A DNA stretch of 64,000 nt from Symbiodinium natans (lineage: Eukaryota > Sar > Dinophyceae > Suessiales > Symbiodiniaceae). Each line of letters starts with the position of its first letter. Within the stretch, counting starts at the first letter, position 1. The DNA lies in the NCBI GenBank assembly GCA_905221605.1, contig CAJNDS010001746.1, positions 339,797 through 403,796 of the forward strand, given 5' to 3'. Shown here one piece after another: positions 12,901 through 25,300 of the stretch. A program made the translations under genes and the position numbers. Under the pieces are notes generated by a model that worked only from the letters and a program-made list of their open reading frames with translations, had not been told where the DNA came from and made no database searches.

Positions 12901-15900
12901 GAGTGCTAGCGGACGCTTCCGAGCGCAGCGCCCCGAAAGCCAATTTGTTCCGAGCAGCTGCAAGGCGGAGAGCACCAGATTCCCTTTCTCGAAGCATGGC
13001 TCGAGGGCCTCGATGCACTTGACCTTGGTCCTCTGCTCCTTGGGAAGTCCTCCGAAAGGGCCACTCTCCGCGAACTCTCTCTGTCTTTTATCTGGGGCGG
13101 GGTACATGGAGAGAGGACACTTACACGACCCCACGTGACCCCACACGCCCCATTTGGCCATTCAAGGTATCGGCCCTCAAGGTATCGGCCCTCCCTCTCT
13201 CTCTCACTCTGTCTCCCTCCTACCGGGACGTCTCAGAGAAGTTCCTTGATTCCAATCATTCTTGTTGCACTCTTTGCGAGAGGTTGGGTAAGCGTTGGGG
13301 CTGCAGTGTGCGCGATAGCATATCTTCTGCCATGCCAAACCTGAAGTAGGGACGGCCGCCCAGTAGAGCCAACCCGGGAAGAGGCTGGCTGGGTTTCGGC
13401 ACGTCGGAGCTTCTGCAGCACTGAAGCGCTCGGCGCTTGGAGCTGCACAAAAGCCAAGATCGTGGAGACATGACCATGCCACGACAACAGCCGGGGAAGG
13501 GGCCCCGAGATGCACCCCGCCCCCCGCCCCCCCCCCCCCCCCCCCCCCGCCCCCCGATATGCAGGTTCGATGTTGCGCAGCAGGACGATTAGCTGGTTAG
13601 CTCCCTACCCGCTGGAACACTACGCCAACCCCTGCTTTTCTTTCATGCAAGCGGACCGGGACCCCCCTCTGCAGATAAGAGAGATTCGCGCCCCCTCTGC
13701 AGGCAAAGGAAAAGAGCGGCCTTCGGCTTCGTCCTTGGGGCTCTCCTCGAGGTTCCCATGCCTGGTGCTGAAAGTTAAGAGAAAATGGAGACAGGGAGGA
13801 AAGAAGTGAAAAGGGACGAAAACAAGAGAGAGAGAGAGAGAGAGTGAGTGAGAGAGAGAGAGAGAGAAAAAAAAATAAAAATAAAGTAAACGAGAGAGAG
13901 AGAGAGACAGAAATGGGGGAAAAATGCCTAGCCCCAAAAAAGACAGGGAGTGTGAGAAAAGTGCCCCCGAAAAAGCCGCGCTTTCAACACCCTCGAAGTA
14001 TCAGGCACGGCCAGGGCGCTTGATCGACTTCAGCTCGTGGCTGCAGACCATCCTGAGAGGATTCTCACTTCGAGGGCAAAGAGAGGAGAGCAAAGAGGCC
14101 CTGAGCGGCCCTCGGAGGCGCGGGTCTTGAACTGCTTGGGTTTCCGTAGGGCGAGGCGCTCTTGCGTCACCACGTCATTGGCGAACCAGACCATGCCACA
14201 TCGGCTGACGGTGGCCAGCGTGGCATACTTCAGCGTATCCACCTCGAACATGATCCGGACATTCCTTTGCTCAGGGACGGTCAGGAGAAACGCGGGCAGA
14301 GCATCCGGTATAAGCTCCCTCAACCCCCAGCCTTTAGAAACAAAGAGATTCAATCGCTCAAAACAGCGCGGGGGCTCGGCGGGATGGCCAGGCGCTCTCC
14401 GTTTGGCAGAGTCAGCAGCTTGTTGTCGTCCAGGACGGAGTTCAGGTTCTCCGCCCACTCGGGATCGACGTCCTCGGCAGCTTGTGGCGTAGGTTATACT
14501 CTCTTTGCGTCCACACGCTCCACACTCTCCTACTCCTCTGCCACGTTTTGCCGGTTTTTCTAATACCTCTTGAGTACATGCTCCTGTCGTAGAGCCATGC
14601 TCCGGGGCGGGGGCGTGTTCTGAAAGTTCTGACTGGCATACACAGAAGCATTGTGTTGTGGAGGGATGGGGAATTTTCATGGTCCCCCGCCCCCTGTCCC
14701 GCCATCCTGAGCCAGGCCGCTAACCTAGCACCGTTCGCACCCTTCGTAAGTCCATAACTCGGGTGCTTCAAGTAGCAGACCACGGTGGAATGTTGACCCT
14801 TTACAGCCTTTACGCACTGACTCCTTACTTCCTGGCAAATGATGCCCCAAGTGATGCCCGTATTGGAAATAAGGCTCGCCATCGAACATGATCCACTGTC
14901 GACGCTGGTTCTCTCCACGGTGCCCTGAGAGGATGCGGCGGAGGATGTCCGTAAAGACCCCGTCGGTCCACTCCAGCGTAGTCGGATCCAGCTTGCCATA
15001 CAGCTCCTCCTTGCTGACAGCTTTGGGGTCTACCACATAGGCATCGCCCTTGATGTTGTCCAGCTTCTCCATGGCATCCAAGAGAGTCCGCCAGACCGTG
15101 GACTTTCCGGTGCCCACGGTGCCCACCAGCATCACGCCATGTGTGATTCTCTGGATCTGGAAGAGCTCCATGCACTTCAACATGAAGTTCTCGGTGCACT
15201 CAAAGTGCCGCAGCTTGCAGAGCCTGCGGATCCTCGGCGCGCGGAGCCCCAAGCAAAACACAGCACAAAAAAAAAGAAGGATGAGAGGCAACAAAAACAG
15301 ACCCTGAGAGACCCCTCAAAGGGAGCGCTCTCTCTTTTCTTTCATGGGGTCTGGGGGCAAGCCCCACGCTGTCGCGCCCCCACGCTGTTGCGGCGGCTAG
15401 TTCTGGAATTGGGGAGAGGCCTGATATCACCACCACCCCGGACCAATAGACTGTGCCCTCTGTGTCTCTTATGGCTGAGCGGCTCCTCCTGAAGGACCTG
15501 ATTGTCCACGATGCCGACATCGGCACCGGGGAAGACGCCGGAGATCAGGCTCTGCATCAGCGGCTTGTCCTGCGCCACCAGCTTCGGGACCAAAGTGTCG
15601 AAGATGGCCCGGAGCAGGATCTTCTGCTCGCTCTGCGCCACCTCCGGAGACGTGAACATTCTCTTCCCTTTCTTCAGGGAGAACTCATCAGAGAACACAC
15701 AGCACACTCAGAACCCTTCAGGTGAGATGAGAGAAAAAAAACGTGTCCTAGAGTGCCCTCAGCGCCTCCTCCTCGGAGAGCTCGCCGAACTTTTCTGCAC
15801 CTAGCAGACACCGGAGGGGTTTGTGCTCCTTTTCATGTGCTCCTTGCTTACTTTAACTTACTTTCGGACGTGCGGGATCGTGCTGGGCTGCCCCCATGGC

Positions 15901-16347
15901 CTATGTTCGTGACCTCTTCGCGCTTCATCGAGCCCGCACAGGCCAGCACCGCCTCGGGCAGGGGAAAGCCCCTTCAGGCCAGCAAAGCGCACTTTGCGTG
16001 CACATTCCAACAGAGGGCCAACCCCGACCCTACGTATCGAGTTTAGAGGAGAAAAAAAGCACAACGCCTGCCTACCAATTCAAAAGAGCCCCTCCTCTCT
16101 TTTATCAAATGGTGCGTGCTGCGCACTGCTGCGAGGTGCCTTGAGAGAGCGGAGGCCGAAGTCGTAGTGAGGCTGCGAGGAGAGCTGGTCCTCGGAGAAC
16201 AGCGAGACTAAAAAACAAGAACAAGCTCTAAGCACGCCCCAACAAACAAAACCAACACCTTTCCAAATTTTCCTTTCAAGAGAAGGCACCTTGCAGAGGT
16301 CGAAGAGGAAGACCACCTGGAGCTTTAACAGCAGAAGAGACAGGAAA

Positions 16348-16378
<31 letters not shown>

Positions 16379-19300
16379 AAAAAAAAAAGTATATCGAAGA
16401 GAAAAAAAGGAGAGAGTGGGAGAGAGTGGGAGAGTGTGGGAGAGAGTGGGAGAGAGTGGGAGAGAGTGGGAGAGAGTGGGAGAGAGTGGGAGAGAGTGGG
16501 AGAGAGTGGGAGAGAGTGGGAGAGAGTGGGAGAGAGTGCTAGACTGCTTGTCACAAAGTTGCTCTACAATGCTCTCAACAGCAAGCTTTTTTCAGCAGCG
16601 GAGTGGTCGCTCTCGCGCCTTGCTGGCCAGCTTCTCGGCGCTGATGAAGCCCTGGTTGTACAAGTTCACCTGGGCGATGAGCGTCTTGTTGGGCGTCGTC
16701 CTCGGAACAGAGGGCTTCTCTGAGCTCAGAGGTTTTGGCAAAGTGCTCCCGAAAACCAACAAAGAACAGACTGACTGCTTCAGACTTGTTGAGGCAAGGG
16801 GAGGGGGAGGGAGGGCCGTCAGGATATGTCAGGATGCTATTTCATGTACTCTTACGCTGAGGCACATGGCCATGGCCCGGAAGAGCTGCTTCAAATTGTC
16901 GGGCAGGTTGGAGCGGCCGGCATAGCCGGGGTTCATGGTCACGAAGATTCCCACGTTGGAGTTGAGGCGGACCTGCTTCCCTAAGATCTCGATCTCCTTC
17001 TTGTTCTGCTTGTTCCCCGTTTGGATGGTCAGGACCTGCTCGGAGACCGCGCTCAAGATCCGCTCCTCCAAGCGATTGAACTCGTCGAAGCATCCCCAGG
17101 CGCCCACCTGGCACAAGCCGACGAAGATCCTTCCCATGGCCTGGAAGTCGAAGCCCTCGTCGCAGCAGAAGACCAGGACGAACCTCCCCATGGTGTTTCC
17201 CAATGCCTTCACCGACTCCGTCTTCCCGGTGCCCGCTGGGCCAAAGGGGTTGGCACCCAAGCGCATGTGCAGCGCCTGGGTCAGTGTCAGGAAGCACCGG
17301 TCCGTCAGGGGCGTCTGGACCAGCTTGTCTGCGATCCCCAAGTACTCGAAGCCGTAGAAGAAGCTGGCGTCCGCCATGCAGATCGAGAGGCGCTGGAGGA
17401 TCTGCGGCTCGCTGGGATTCCAGTACATTCGCATCAACTGAAGCCACTGGAAGTCTTTGGGTGAAGCGACCTTGTCCTGAATCAACTGCCGCGAGACGTC
17501 CCGCTGATGAACCACCTCGGTGATCATCTGCGCCAGCTTCTGGCGGACGTCGTTGCCGATGTCCGTGATCACCTTCCCGGCCATGAAGCTGAGCTGCTCC
17601 ACGGCCCGCGCCAGCACCCGCTCCAAGCCCCCCTCCGTGGCTCCGAACGCAGCTTCCGTCTTCTGGCACCAGTCCGCCAGGATCGCCATCAGCAGCACCT
17701 GGAAGAACCCTTTTCCGGGGGCTGTCCCCGCAAAACTCTTCATTGAAAGAGACAAGAGAGAAAAGAGAGAGCGAGGCAGACAGGGAGAGGGAGAGGGAGA
17801 GGGAAAGTGTGAGTGATGGTGGCATCAGAGCCTGGCCTGGCAAGGGTACTTGGAGACCCAGGCCTCAGAGAGCCGCTGACACATCTCTTCAAGCTTTCTC
17901 TGGTACTTAAGCAAAATGGCTCTCTTCAGAAACAATCCCTCTTGAAACCTCCCTTCTTGCTTCTTTCGCTCTTTTCTGCGAGGTGTCTTGGGCCGAGGCC
18001 ATGGTCGCCTCCTCGCTGATCTTTCCCTCGGCCGTGAAGAGGGTGCCCAGCCTCAGCTCGGGGATGGGCACACCATAGGCAAACCTCCCAAGAAAGATCC
18101 GCAACCGAAAGACATGGGTAAAAGGTCAAGGAAAACAAATTGAGAAGTGTTTGAGCACTTGTTCCGTTTTGGTCTTTTCGAACTTCAAGGCCTCATGTAA
18201 TAAATTGTCCCCACTGACACAACAGGCCAAAGCCTTCTCCTTGCTTCTGCAGAACTCATTCATCGACGCATTCAGGTGCTCACCCAGAGAGGCCTGCATG
18301 TTTGCCTGCGGCGCCAACATCTCTGCAAGACAGGACCGAAGACGGGACCGAAGACGGGAAGACGGGACCGAAGACGGTCGACGAAGCTGGCGCCTCGGTC
18401 CTTGACAACCAGGCGTTAATGGAAGGGTCCTCGTTGATGTTCACCTCAGGGATCGCGAGGCATGTCGCTCTTCAAGGCCCCCCCCCCCAACGGCGCAGAA
18501 GCTATGCAGGCGCTATGCAGGAGCTATGCAGGAGCTCTGCAGGAGCTATGCAGGAGCTATGCAGGAGCTATGCAGGAGCTATGCAGAGCCATGGGCTGGT
18601 TTGATGAACTCCACCGTCTCTCCCTCGCGCGACTGCATTGCCTGGCCGTCCCAAAGCGTCAAGCATGTACTGGCCTCTGCCATGCATGTATGGGATGCGC
18701 GCACCCAAACTCCATCTGCTCTGAGTCTGCACCGTCTTTTGTTAGCAGCTCGCTGTCTGGCTCAGGGCCCTCAGAAAAGGCCCACTTCCTTCTTCTTTTG
18801 GGTTTTCTTCCAGGCTGGAAGCCTCTGGAACTCCTCCTGCTGCGCAACGAGACTGGCACCAGGCAGTGACGCTAAGCCTCCCCACGAAGCTCCGACAGAG
18901 TTGCGATTCCGAGTGTTTCCGAGTGTCCTTCGTGGATCCAAAGGCGCTCCGAAAGTCGTCGTCGCTCAGCATCTGCTCGCGGGTGCTCGCGTCTACTCCG
19001 TGCCTGAGTTCTGCGATTCTCTCGTCTCCTCTCTCCCTTCCTCTCTCAGTACTTAGTCCTCTTCCGCGCCGCTTTTCCGGAAGTTTACATCTGAAACAAC
19101 AAAGTTCTGTCCGTCCACTGCAAGACAAAGCCAATGCCGACAAGCCACGCTTTCCACACCGCTGGGTCCTTCAGCTCCTGCCCAGTACGTGAGTCGCCGT
19201 TAATCCCCCATGTCAGTTTCTTCCTCAAAGTTCCCCTCGCATGGCACACAGACACACCAGGCATTACAAGGCCTTACAAGGCAATACAAGGCATTACAAG

Positions 19301-22300
19301 GCCAGGAAATGCTATGAGGTCTTTGCAAGCCTCCAGCTTCAGGAAGGCCTTTTGCATCGGGCTTTCCCCTGGCTGCGCCGTCTCCTGAACAGCCGATGGC
19401 TGGGGGGGATTCAGTACAAACAATGCGCTTGTGGGCGTGGAGAGAGCCCTGAGCCTGGTGTGCGCTTGTCGAGCGGCAGGGCCCGTCGTAGAGTTCTATT
19501 GGCTTGGGTGGGGGGGGGGACTCTGGCATCTCTGCGGCAGCGCCGGGAGCCCACACAGGGCCCTTCTAGAGCTTCCTCAGCACTCTCAGCACTCTCCAAA
19601 CCACGTTCCGACGCTGGATTCGTCGGTCTTCGATGTGTCAGCTTGGCGCGTTTTTCCTGCGCGGCACACGTGTTGGTGTTCTGTGCGCGTCTTGCTTTCG
19701 TCCACTATTCTGTTGCATCCTCGCGTTGTGAGTGAGCATGGACAAACAGCCACCAGGCAGACCCCCCTCAACCTTCGCCTTTTCACGCAGCCCGACACAA
19801 CCGAACCCGCCCAGCGGCTCACGCTGTGTTTGCTCGGCTAGCTCGAAATTCCAACCCTCGCCGATTGAGGGTGTGCTACTCACTGCTCACTCATGACGGC
19901 TTCATGCTCGGCCACCATTAGCACGCGGGCAGGCGCCTTCGACAGCTCCACCTTGGAGTCCGTGGGATCCTTGGCATAGCCACCGACCTTGAAGGTCCGT
20001 TCTCTTTTGCACGAGTGTGGAAGGCCAGAACCTCCGAGATTCTCCGAGCCTTCACGGCATCATCGCAGTGAGCATCGTGAGCATCGCCGCTCTGAGCGCA
20101 CGAGCTGCACGTGTACCTGGAAACAAACTCAAGCGACTTTGTCATTGCATCCTGAAGGCAACCCGGAGCGCGCACCTTCCCTGTAGCAGGGAGCCAACCT
20201 GAAATGAAACCGGAGTCCGCAGTGCGATTTGATCGAGAAGTACCCCTTGCTTGTGGACATATGTCACCTCACCCGGTAAGAATATGCACCACCCCAAGTA
20301 AACGCTGCCTCACAAACAGATATACACGGAACCCTATGCATCAGCCAAGTAGAAGCTGAACACGCCGAAATCTCGCACATGTGACGGACGCCACGGTTTG
20401 CTTCGGTCTTTTCATGCATTTCTGCCATCAAAGTCAGGAATCCCCAAAGAGGCCGCACTTTCAATCAGCCATGTTCAGGTTGCCGGTGGAGTCCGTGGGA
20501 TTCCGTGGTTACATGACTCTGCTCTGGACAAGACAGTGCGGCCGAAACGGATTTGACAAAGAAAAAGGTAGAGTCACAAAGAGGCGATGTTCCAGAGAAC
20601 CACCAATTAGACGCGGACGGAAACAGCAAACTACAACTAGACGCTGGGCCATACAGCTTATTGGTCACGGTACTAAGAACATACAGACGTGCATGAAACC
20701 TGGTTTCAGCAAGTAAACGTGGAGGGATGCGTTTTCAAGAAAATTGCGCCGTGAGAGAAAGCTACCTACCCCTTGTAGAGCTCTCAGGAGCGGGGAGTCA
20801 TTAACGTTACCTCGGCCCAACCTTCTGAGTACCATCCCCCAAACACCGCTGCGGGTTTCCACCCCTTCCCTTAAGGAAATCAACCTCGTGACAAACCTCC
20901 CCGGCCTCCGCACCTCAGAGCTCTCAGTCTCTTTAAAGCCTCTTTCACTCCACTCATCTGGCCTTGCTCCGTAGCAGCGTCACCGCATGCATCCGTTCAT
21001 CTTCGGGAGCCTCGCACTTTGCAACGGAGGCAGGGCGGGTCCGAGCGCCTCTCCTCTTAGCCTAGCCGCCAGACCTCTGGGACGACGAAGTCTTAGTCGC
21101 AGCAAAATATATGAGAATACGTAGGAGAAGATACAGAAGTTATAGAAGGCTCAGCAGAAGGAGATGCTCTCAGCCTCTTCGGCTTTGCCGCATCGGCTGC
21201 ACCTGAGACGCTTCTCAGAATCCTTTGCAGATAGTTTCAGACAGGACGCAATAGCAGCGTGACAAGTGGAAGAAACTAAAGAGTCGAGACATGTTGAACC
21301 ACGAGGGGGACAGAAAGGAGAGAGCTCTCCCCCAGGGCGAGCGGGGGCGAGCGGGGCGAGCGGGGCGAACAGACGACGAAAGGAGGAGGCTGAGACTTCT
21401 CCGGCACGTGAGGCTAAGACTTGCTCTTCTACCAGAAAAAGTTCTTTCGGAGCAATACGCCGTTTATCCTCCTTCGTCTCCCACTTGTACAACCAGTGCT
21501 ATGATGCATCCTGCAGTCCGACGCGGACCCGTACGTGCACGAATCTCGGGCCGCGGCCGAAAACACCTCCAGTGGAGGACACATCCATCCATCAACTGGC
21601 GCAACAGCAGTTGTAAGCAGCTGTGCAAAACTGTGGCCCCAAAAACAGGTTGCGGGCCTGAAAAGAACCAGAGAGTCTCAAAAGAAAGACCGGAGAAAGC
21701 GAGAGAGAGAGAGAGGGAGGGAGTGAGAACTGAGAGAGAGAGAGAGAGAGCCGAGCCTGGAAGGCATCGTCGGCGGAACCTTTGCCACCGCAGGCGCCGC
21801 CGCAGACGGCGCACGGCTTGGTGCCGGCCGTGCCTCTGCAACCAAGCTCTGGGGATGGGAGTCTTTCCTTTTGTGTGTGCGTGTGTGTCCCGGGGGAGGG
21901 GGAGAGCCCTTCAGCCTTTCTCTCTGCGAGAAGTGCTTCCAAAAAGAAAGAAAAAGAGAAAGAGAAAGAGAAAAGAGAAAGAGAAAGAGAGAGAAAGAGA
22001 GAGAACGAGAGAGATGGAGAGAGACAGAGAGAGGGAGCGCAACGCGGGCGAGATGCATGCTCACACAAATGTCCCCCTCGCACGCCTCCTTCCGGAGCTT
22101 CTTTGGCTTCCAGCTTGTCGGCGCAGCTTTCACAATAGTATGGACACTCCTCCGGTACTTGGCAGCAGCATTGCTTTTGCACAATCTGGCACGGTGTCAG
22201 GCTCAGGCGCGACCCTCTGCCCCCCCTCTGCCCCTCTGCCCGAGTATGCCCGAGTCCTGAAACTGGTACCTTCGCGCTTCCACGATCACGAAAGAAGTGA

Positions 22301-25300
22301 GAGCTTCACCGCACTCCGTGCACACGAAGCAGCGCTCGTGAAACCTGTGCACGAAGCTCCAAGGCGCCCTCGACACAGGAGCGGAAGAGCAACAGAAGCG
22401 GTCGTGTTGTGGCCTGTCTCTCTTGTCCGCGGCGATGCTCGTCTCATCCTGGAAGCACAGAGTCTACTGCAATCTCCCAGCGCTCGCGTGCGCGGCTCTC
22501 AAGGCGGTGTGCCTCACGGATGGGCTCCTTGCACCTGAAAGATCACAAAGAAAGTGGACACTTTGCTGAGAGAAAGGCGGAACGTCTCTCTCTCGCCCCC
22601 TCTTTTCTCAGGAGAGTCAGCGGAGGGCGACTCCCGAGGCCGCCACCCACGGCAAGTCGGGAGCTCCTCTGTGGAGAGAGATGGGGGAGAGACTACGTCC
22701 AAACGAGAGCCTTTGTCGCTCCTTGCCCGCTCTCTCCCGCTTGGATGCTTCGAGCACTCGAGGTTTTCAAGCAACCGGGGGGGGGCACCTTGCATTGGCG
22801 GCTTTGGGAGCTTCCGCGACTTTGGCAGGCGTTTTGCCGTGACAGCCGGGGCACCTGCACATGATCTTCTGAAGCAAAAAAAATGCGGCGCTGTGTGTGG
22901 GGATTCGGCGAGCGATCCTCGGACCGAGCACCCGAAGCCAAGGGAGCCTCAGTTCGCCGTCGACGCGGAAGAAGGAGGCGGCGATCGCTTCGCCGCACGA
23001 GCCACACCTCCCAAGAAAGAACGTAAAGAGAGAGGAGACTTGACAGTGCTGGTCAGCGGGATTGGAGTGGGGGGCCGAGAACATGTCAGTCGCCGCAGGC
23101 GCCTGAAGCAGCCGGGATGCCAGGACCGGCCTTCCGCACGCGTCTCCTGCGCTGCAGGGGCGCCCCTGGCAAGGCTTAATACCCTCCGCTAAGGCTTGGC
23201 AATACTTAAGACACCCCCCCCCCTCCTGCCCCCCACCCCGTGACAGCCCAAAACCCCTAGAACCCCTAGAAGTGGACGAGACCATGACAGCCCTAGAAGC
23301 GGACGAGACCGTGACAGCCCAAAACCCCGAGAAGGGACGAGACCGTGACAGCCCAAATCCCCTAGAAGCGGACGAGACCGTGACAGCCCCAAAACCCCTA
23401 GAAGCGGACGAGGCCGTGACAGCCCCAAAACCCCGAGAACCGCCCGAGACCGTGACAGCACAAAATCCCTAGAAGTGGACGAGACCATGACAGCCCTAGA
23501 AGCGGACGAGAGCGTGACAGCCCCAAAACCCCTAGAAGCGGACGAGACTGTGACAGCCCCAAACCCCTAGAAGCGGACGAGACCGTGACAGCCCAAAGCC
23601 CCTGGAAGCGGACGAGAATGTGACAGCCCAAAACCCCTAGAAGCGGACGAGACGTGACAGCTCAAAGGCCCTGGAAGAAGAAGACCGTGACGGCCCAAAA
23701 CAACCCCTAGAAGCGGCCGAGACCGTGACAGCCCAAAATCCCTAGAAGCGGACGAGATCCTGACAGCCCAAAACCCTAGAAACGGACGAGACCGTGACGG
23801 TGCGCGGGCACAAGTGACCCGCGAGGACGCAGGCACAAGTGACCCAGGTGAGGTGGGCTCACAAGTGAGTATGCCCGAGGACAACCCAAAAAGAACACAC
23901 ACACACACACACCCACACAAACCACAGAACCCGAGAGGCTGCCCCTCTTGGCTCCCATATACCCCATATCACCCTGTAAGTCTTTTCGAGGCTCTCTCTT
24001 GGACTTACACGTGGGTCCTTGCCGTCGATCCTCTTGTGGCAAGCCTACAGGGGACATACTGAGAGAGACAGGAAGAGGAGAGACAGGAAGGAACGGGGAG
24101 AGACGGAAGGCCTGTAGGGATGAGAGAGAGACAGAGGAGGCAAACGGAGGAACCTGCAGGAGAGAGCACCCCCGCAAGGCATGAGGTGGATTGCAAAGAA
24201 GACCTCCAGGCCTCGCAGTAGGCGCAGGGATTGCAGCCCTCAGCGATGCCGCGGATCGTCACACAGAAGCCGATGGTACAAATGCACTCGGAACGCCAGC
24301 ACAGAATGATGTTGTTTTCGCTCCGCTTGGTCCTCTTGTCTAGTTACTTAGCTCTTCTTCACTCTCCTTAGGCCCTTAGGCGCGATGCTCCACAAGGAAA
24401 ACTCTTGCGTCTGCATCCCGTCACGATCTGTCCTTGAAACTTCCTTTGGTCCAATTCCTACTCAAAGTCGCTCTCTACATCCATTTCAAGGCTCGGGGGC
24501 CTCGCAAAGGCGCTGGCCGTCCTTGAGGTGGAAGCGCCCGGCCAACGGTGCCCGGCACCTGAAACGAGCAAGTGCAACTGGCAAACCCTGGATCTGCTCT
24601 CTCGCCTTCTGCTGTCGCCTTCTGCTGCCGGACTTGAGGGACACAAAGGACAACCCTCCAACTGTTCCTGAGCTCTGGACCAACTTCTCTCTTCTCTCTT
24701 TCTCTCTCGCTCTCTCCGAATGCCTGCCTGTCGCAACTGAAGCAGTCCGGGTGGTAGGAGCTGCCTTCCACGGAAACGCCCTGACCGGATTCAAGGAGAG
24801 CAGAGTGCGGCAACTCTCCGAGAGAACCCCCCCCGCCCCGAGAGAAGACCTTCCGAGACGTCTCCGAGCCTTGCCAACAATGGGCTTCAAGCACTTCGCG
24901 CACTTTGGGCGCTCGCCCATGGCGAGGGGATGCTCCGAGCTGGCTGGCTTGGGGGCGAGATGCCGCGTGTCTCTCTCTGCACGATGTCTTTGATGCCTAT
25001 TTTTGGGAGGGACGTGGGAGCCTGAAGCTGCGCAGATTTGCACAAACAGCCCCTTCAGAGCCTTCACGAACGGGATGCCGCTTCAGATCAAGAATGACAA
25101 ACGGCGCGCTCCAAGTCTGAGAGCCCCTGCCTTCACGAGCTCCGGGCTGCTGGGATCGGTACTGAGCTGCGACAGCCCGGCGAACATCTTCGCCTCTACC
25201 AAGAAAAGGGGGGCGGTGTGTCTCTTTCCGGAAGCCGCCGACGACAGAAATGTCCAAAACTGATGTTTCTTTGCGCGCGGGCTGATTCTTTTTGCTGCAC

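Noticed and set aside
17905-17930. Possible relic spliced leader (AGCCATTTTGCTTAAG on the minus strand)
   Set aside because: It resembles the end of the dinoflagellate leader but has a missing base and a change, and lies in an intron in the middle of the gene. Chance is likely.
21291-22538. 415-codon plus-strand frame rich in Arg and Glu
   Set aside because: It is antisense to LIM exons and runs through GA-rich low-complexity sequence.
23236-23800. Regular repeats that might be a CRISPR array
   Set aside because: Units follow each other directly and differ by small deletions. There are no unique spacers, and the setting is an intron of a nuclear gene.
20997-25067. LIM exons as part of the main dynein protein
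   Set aside because: The LIM frame ends in TGA at 20997, before AAA1. Dynein exon 25131 can pass directly to 19988 in phase 0, so a fusion could only be a truncated side product.
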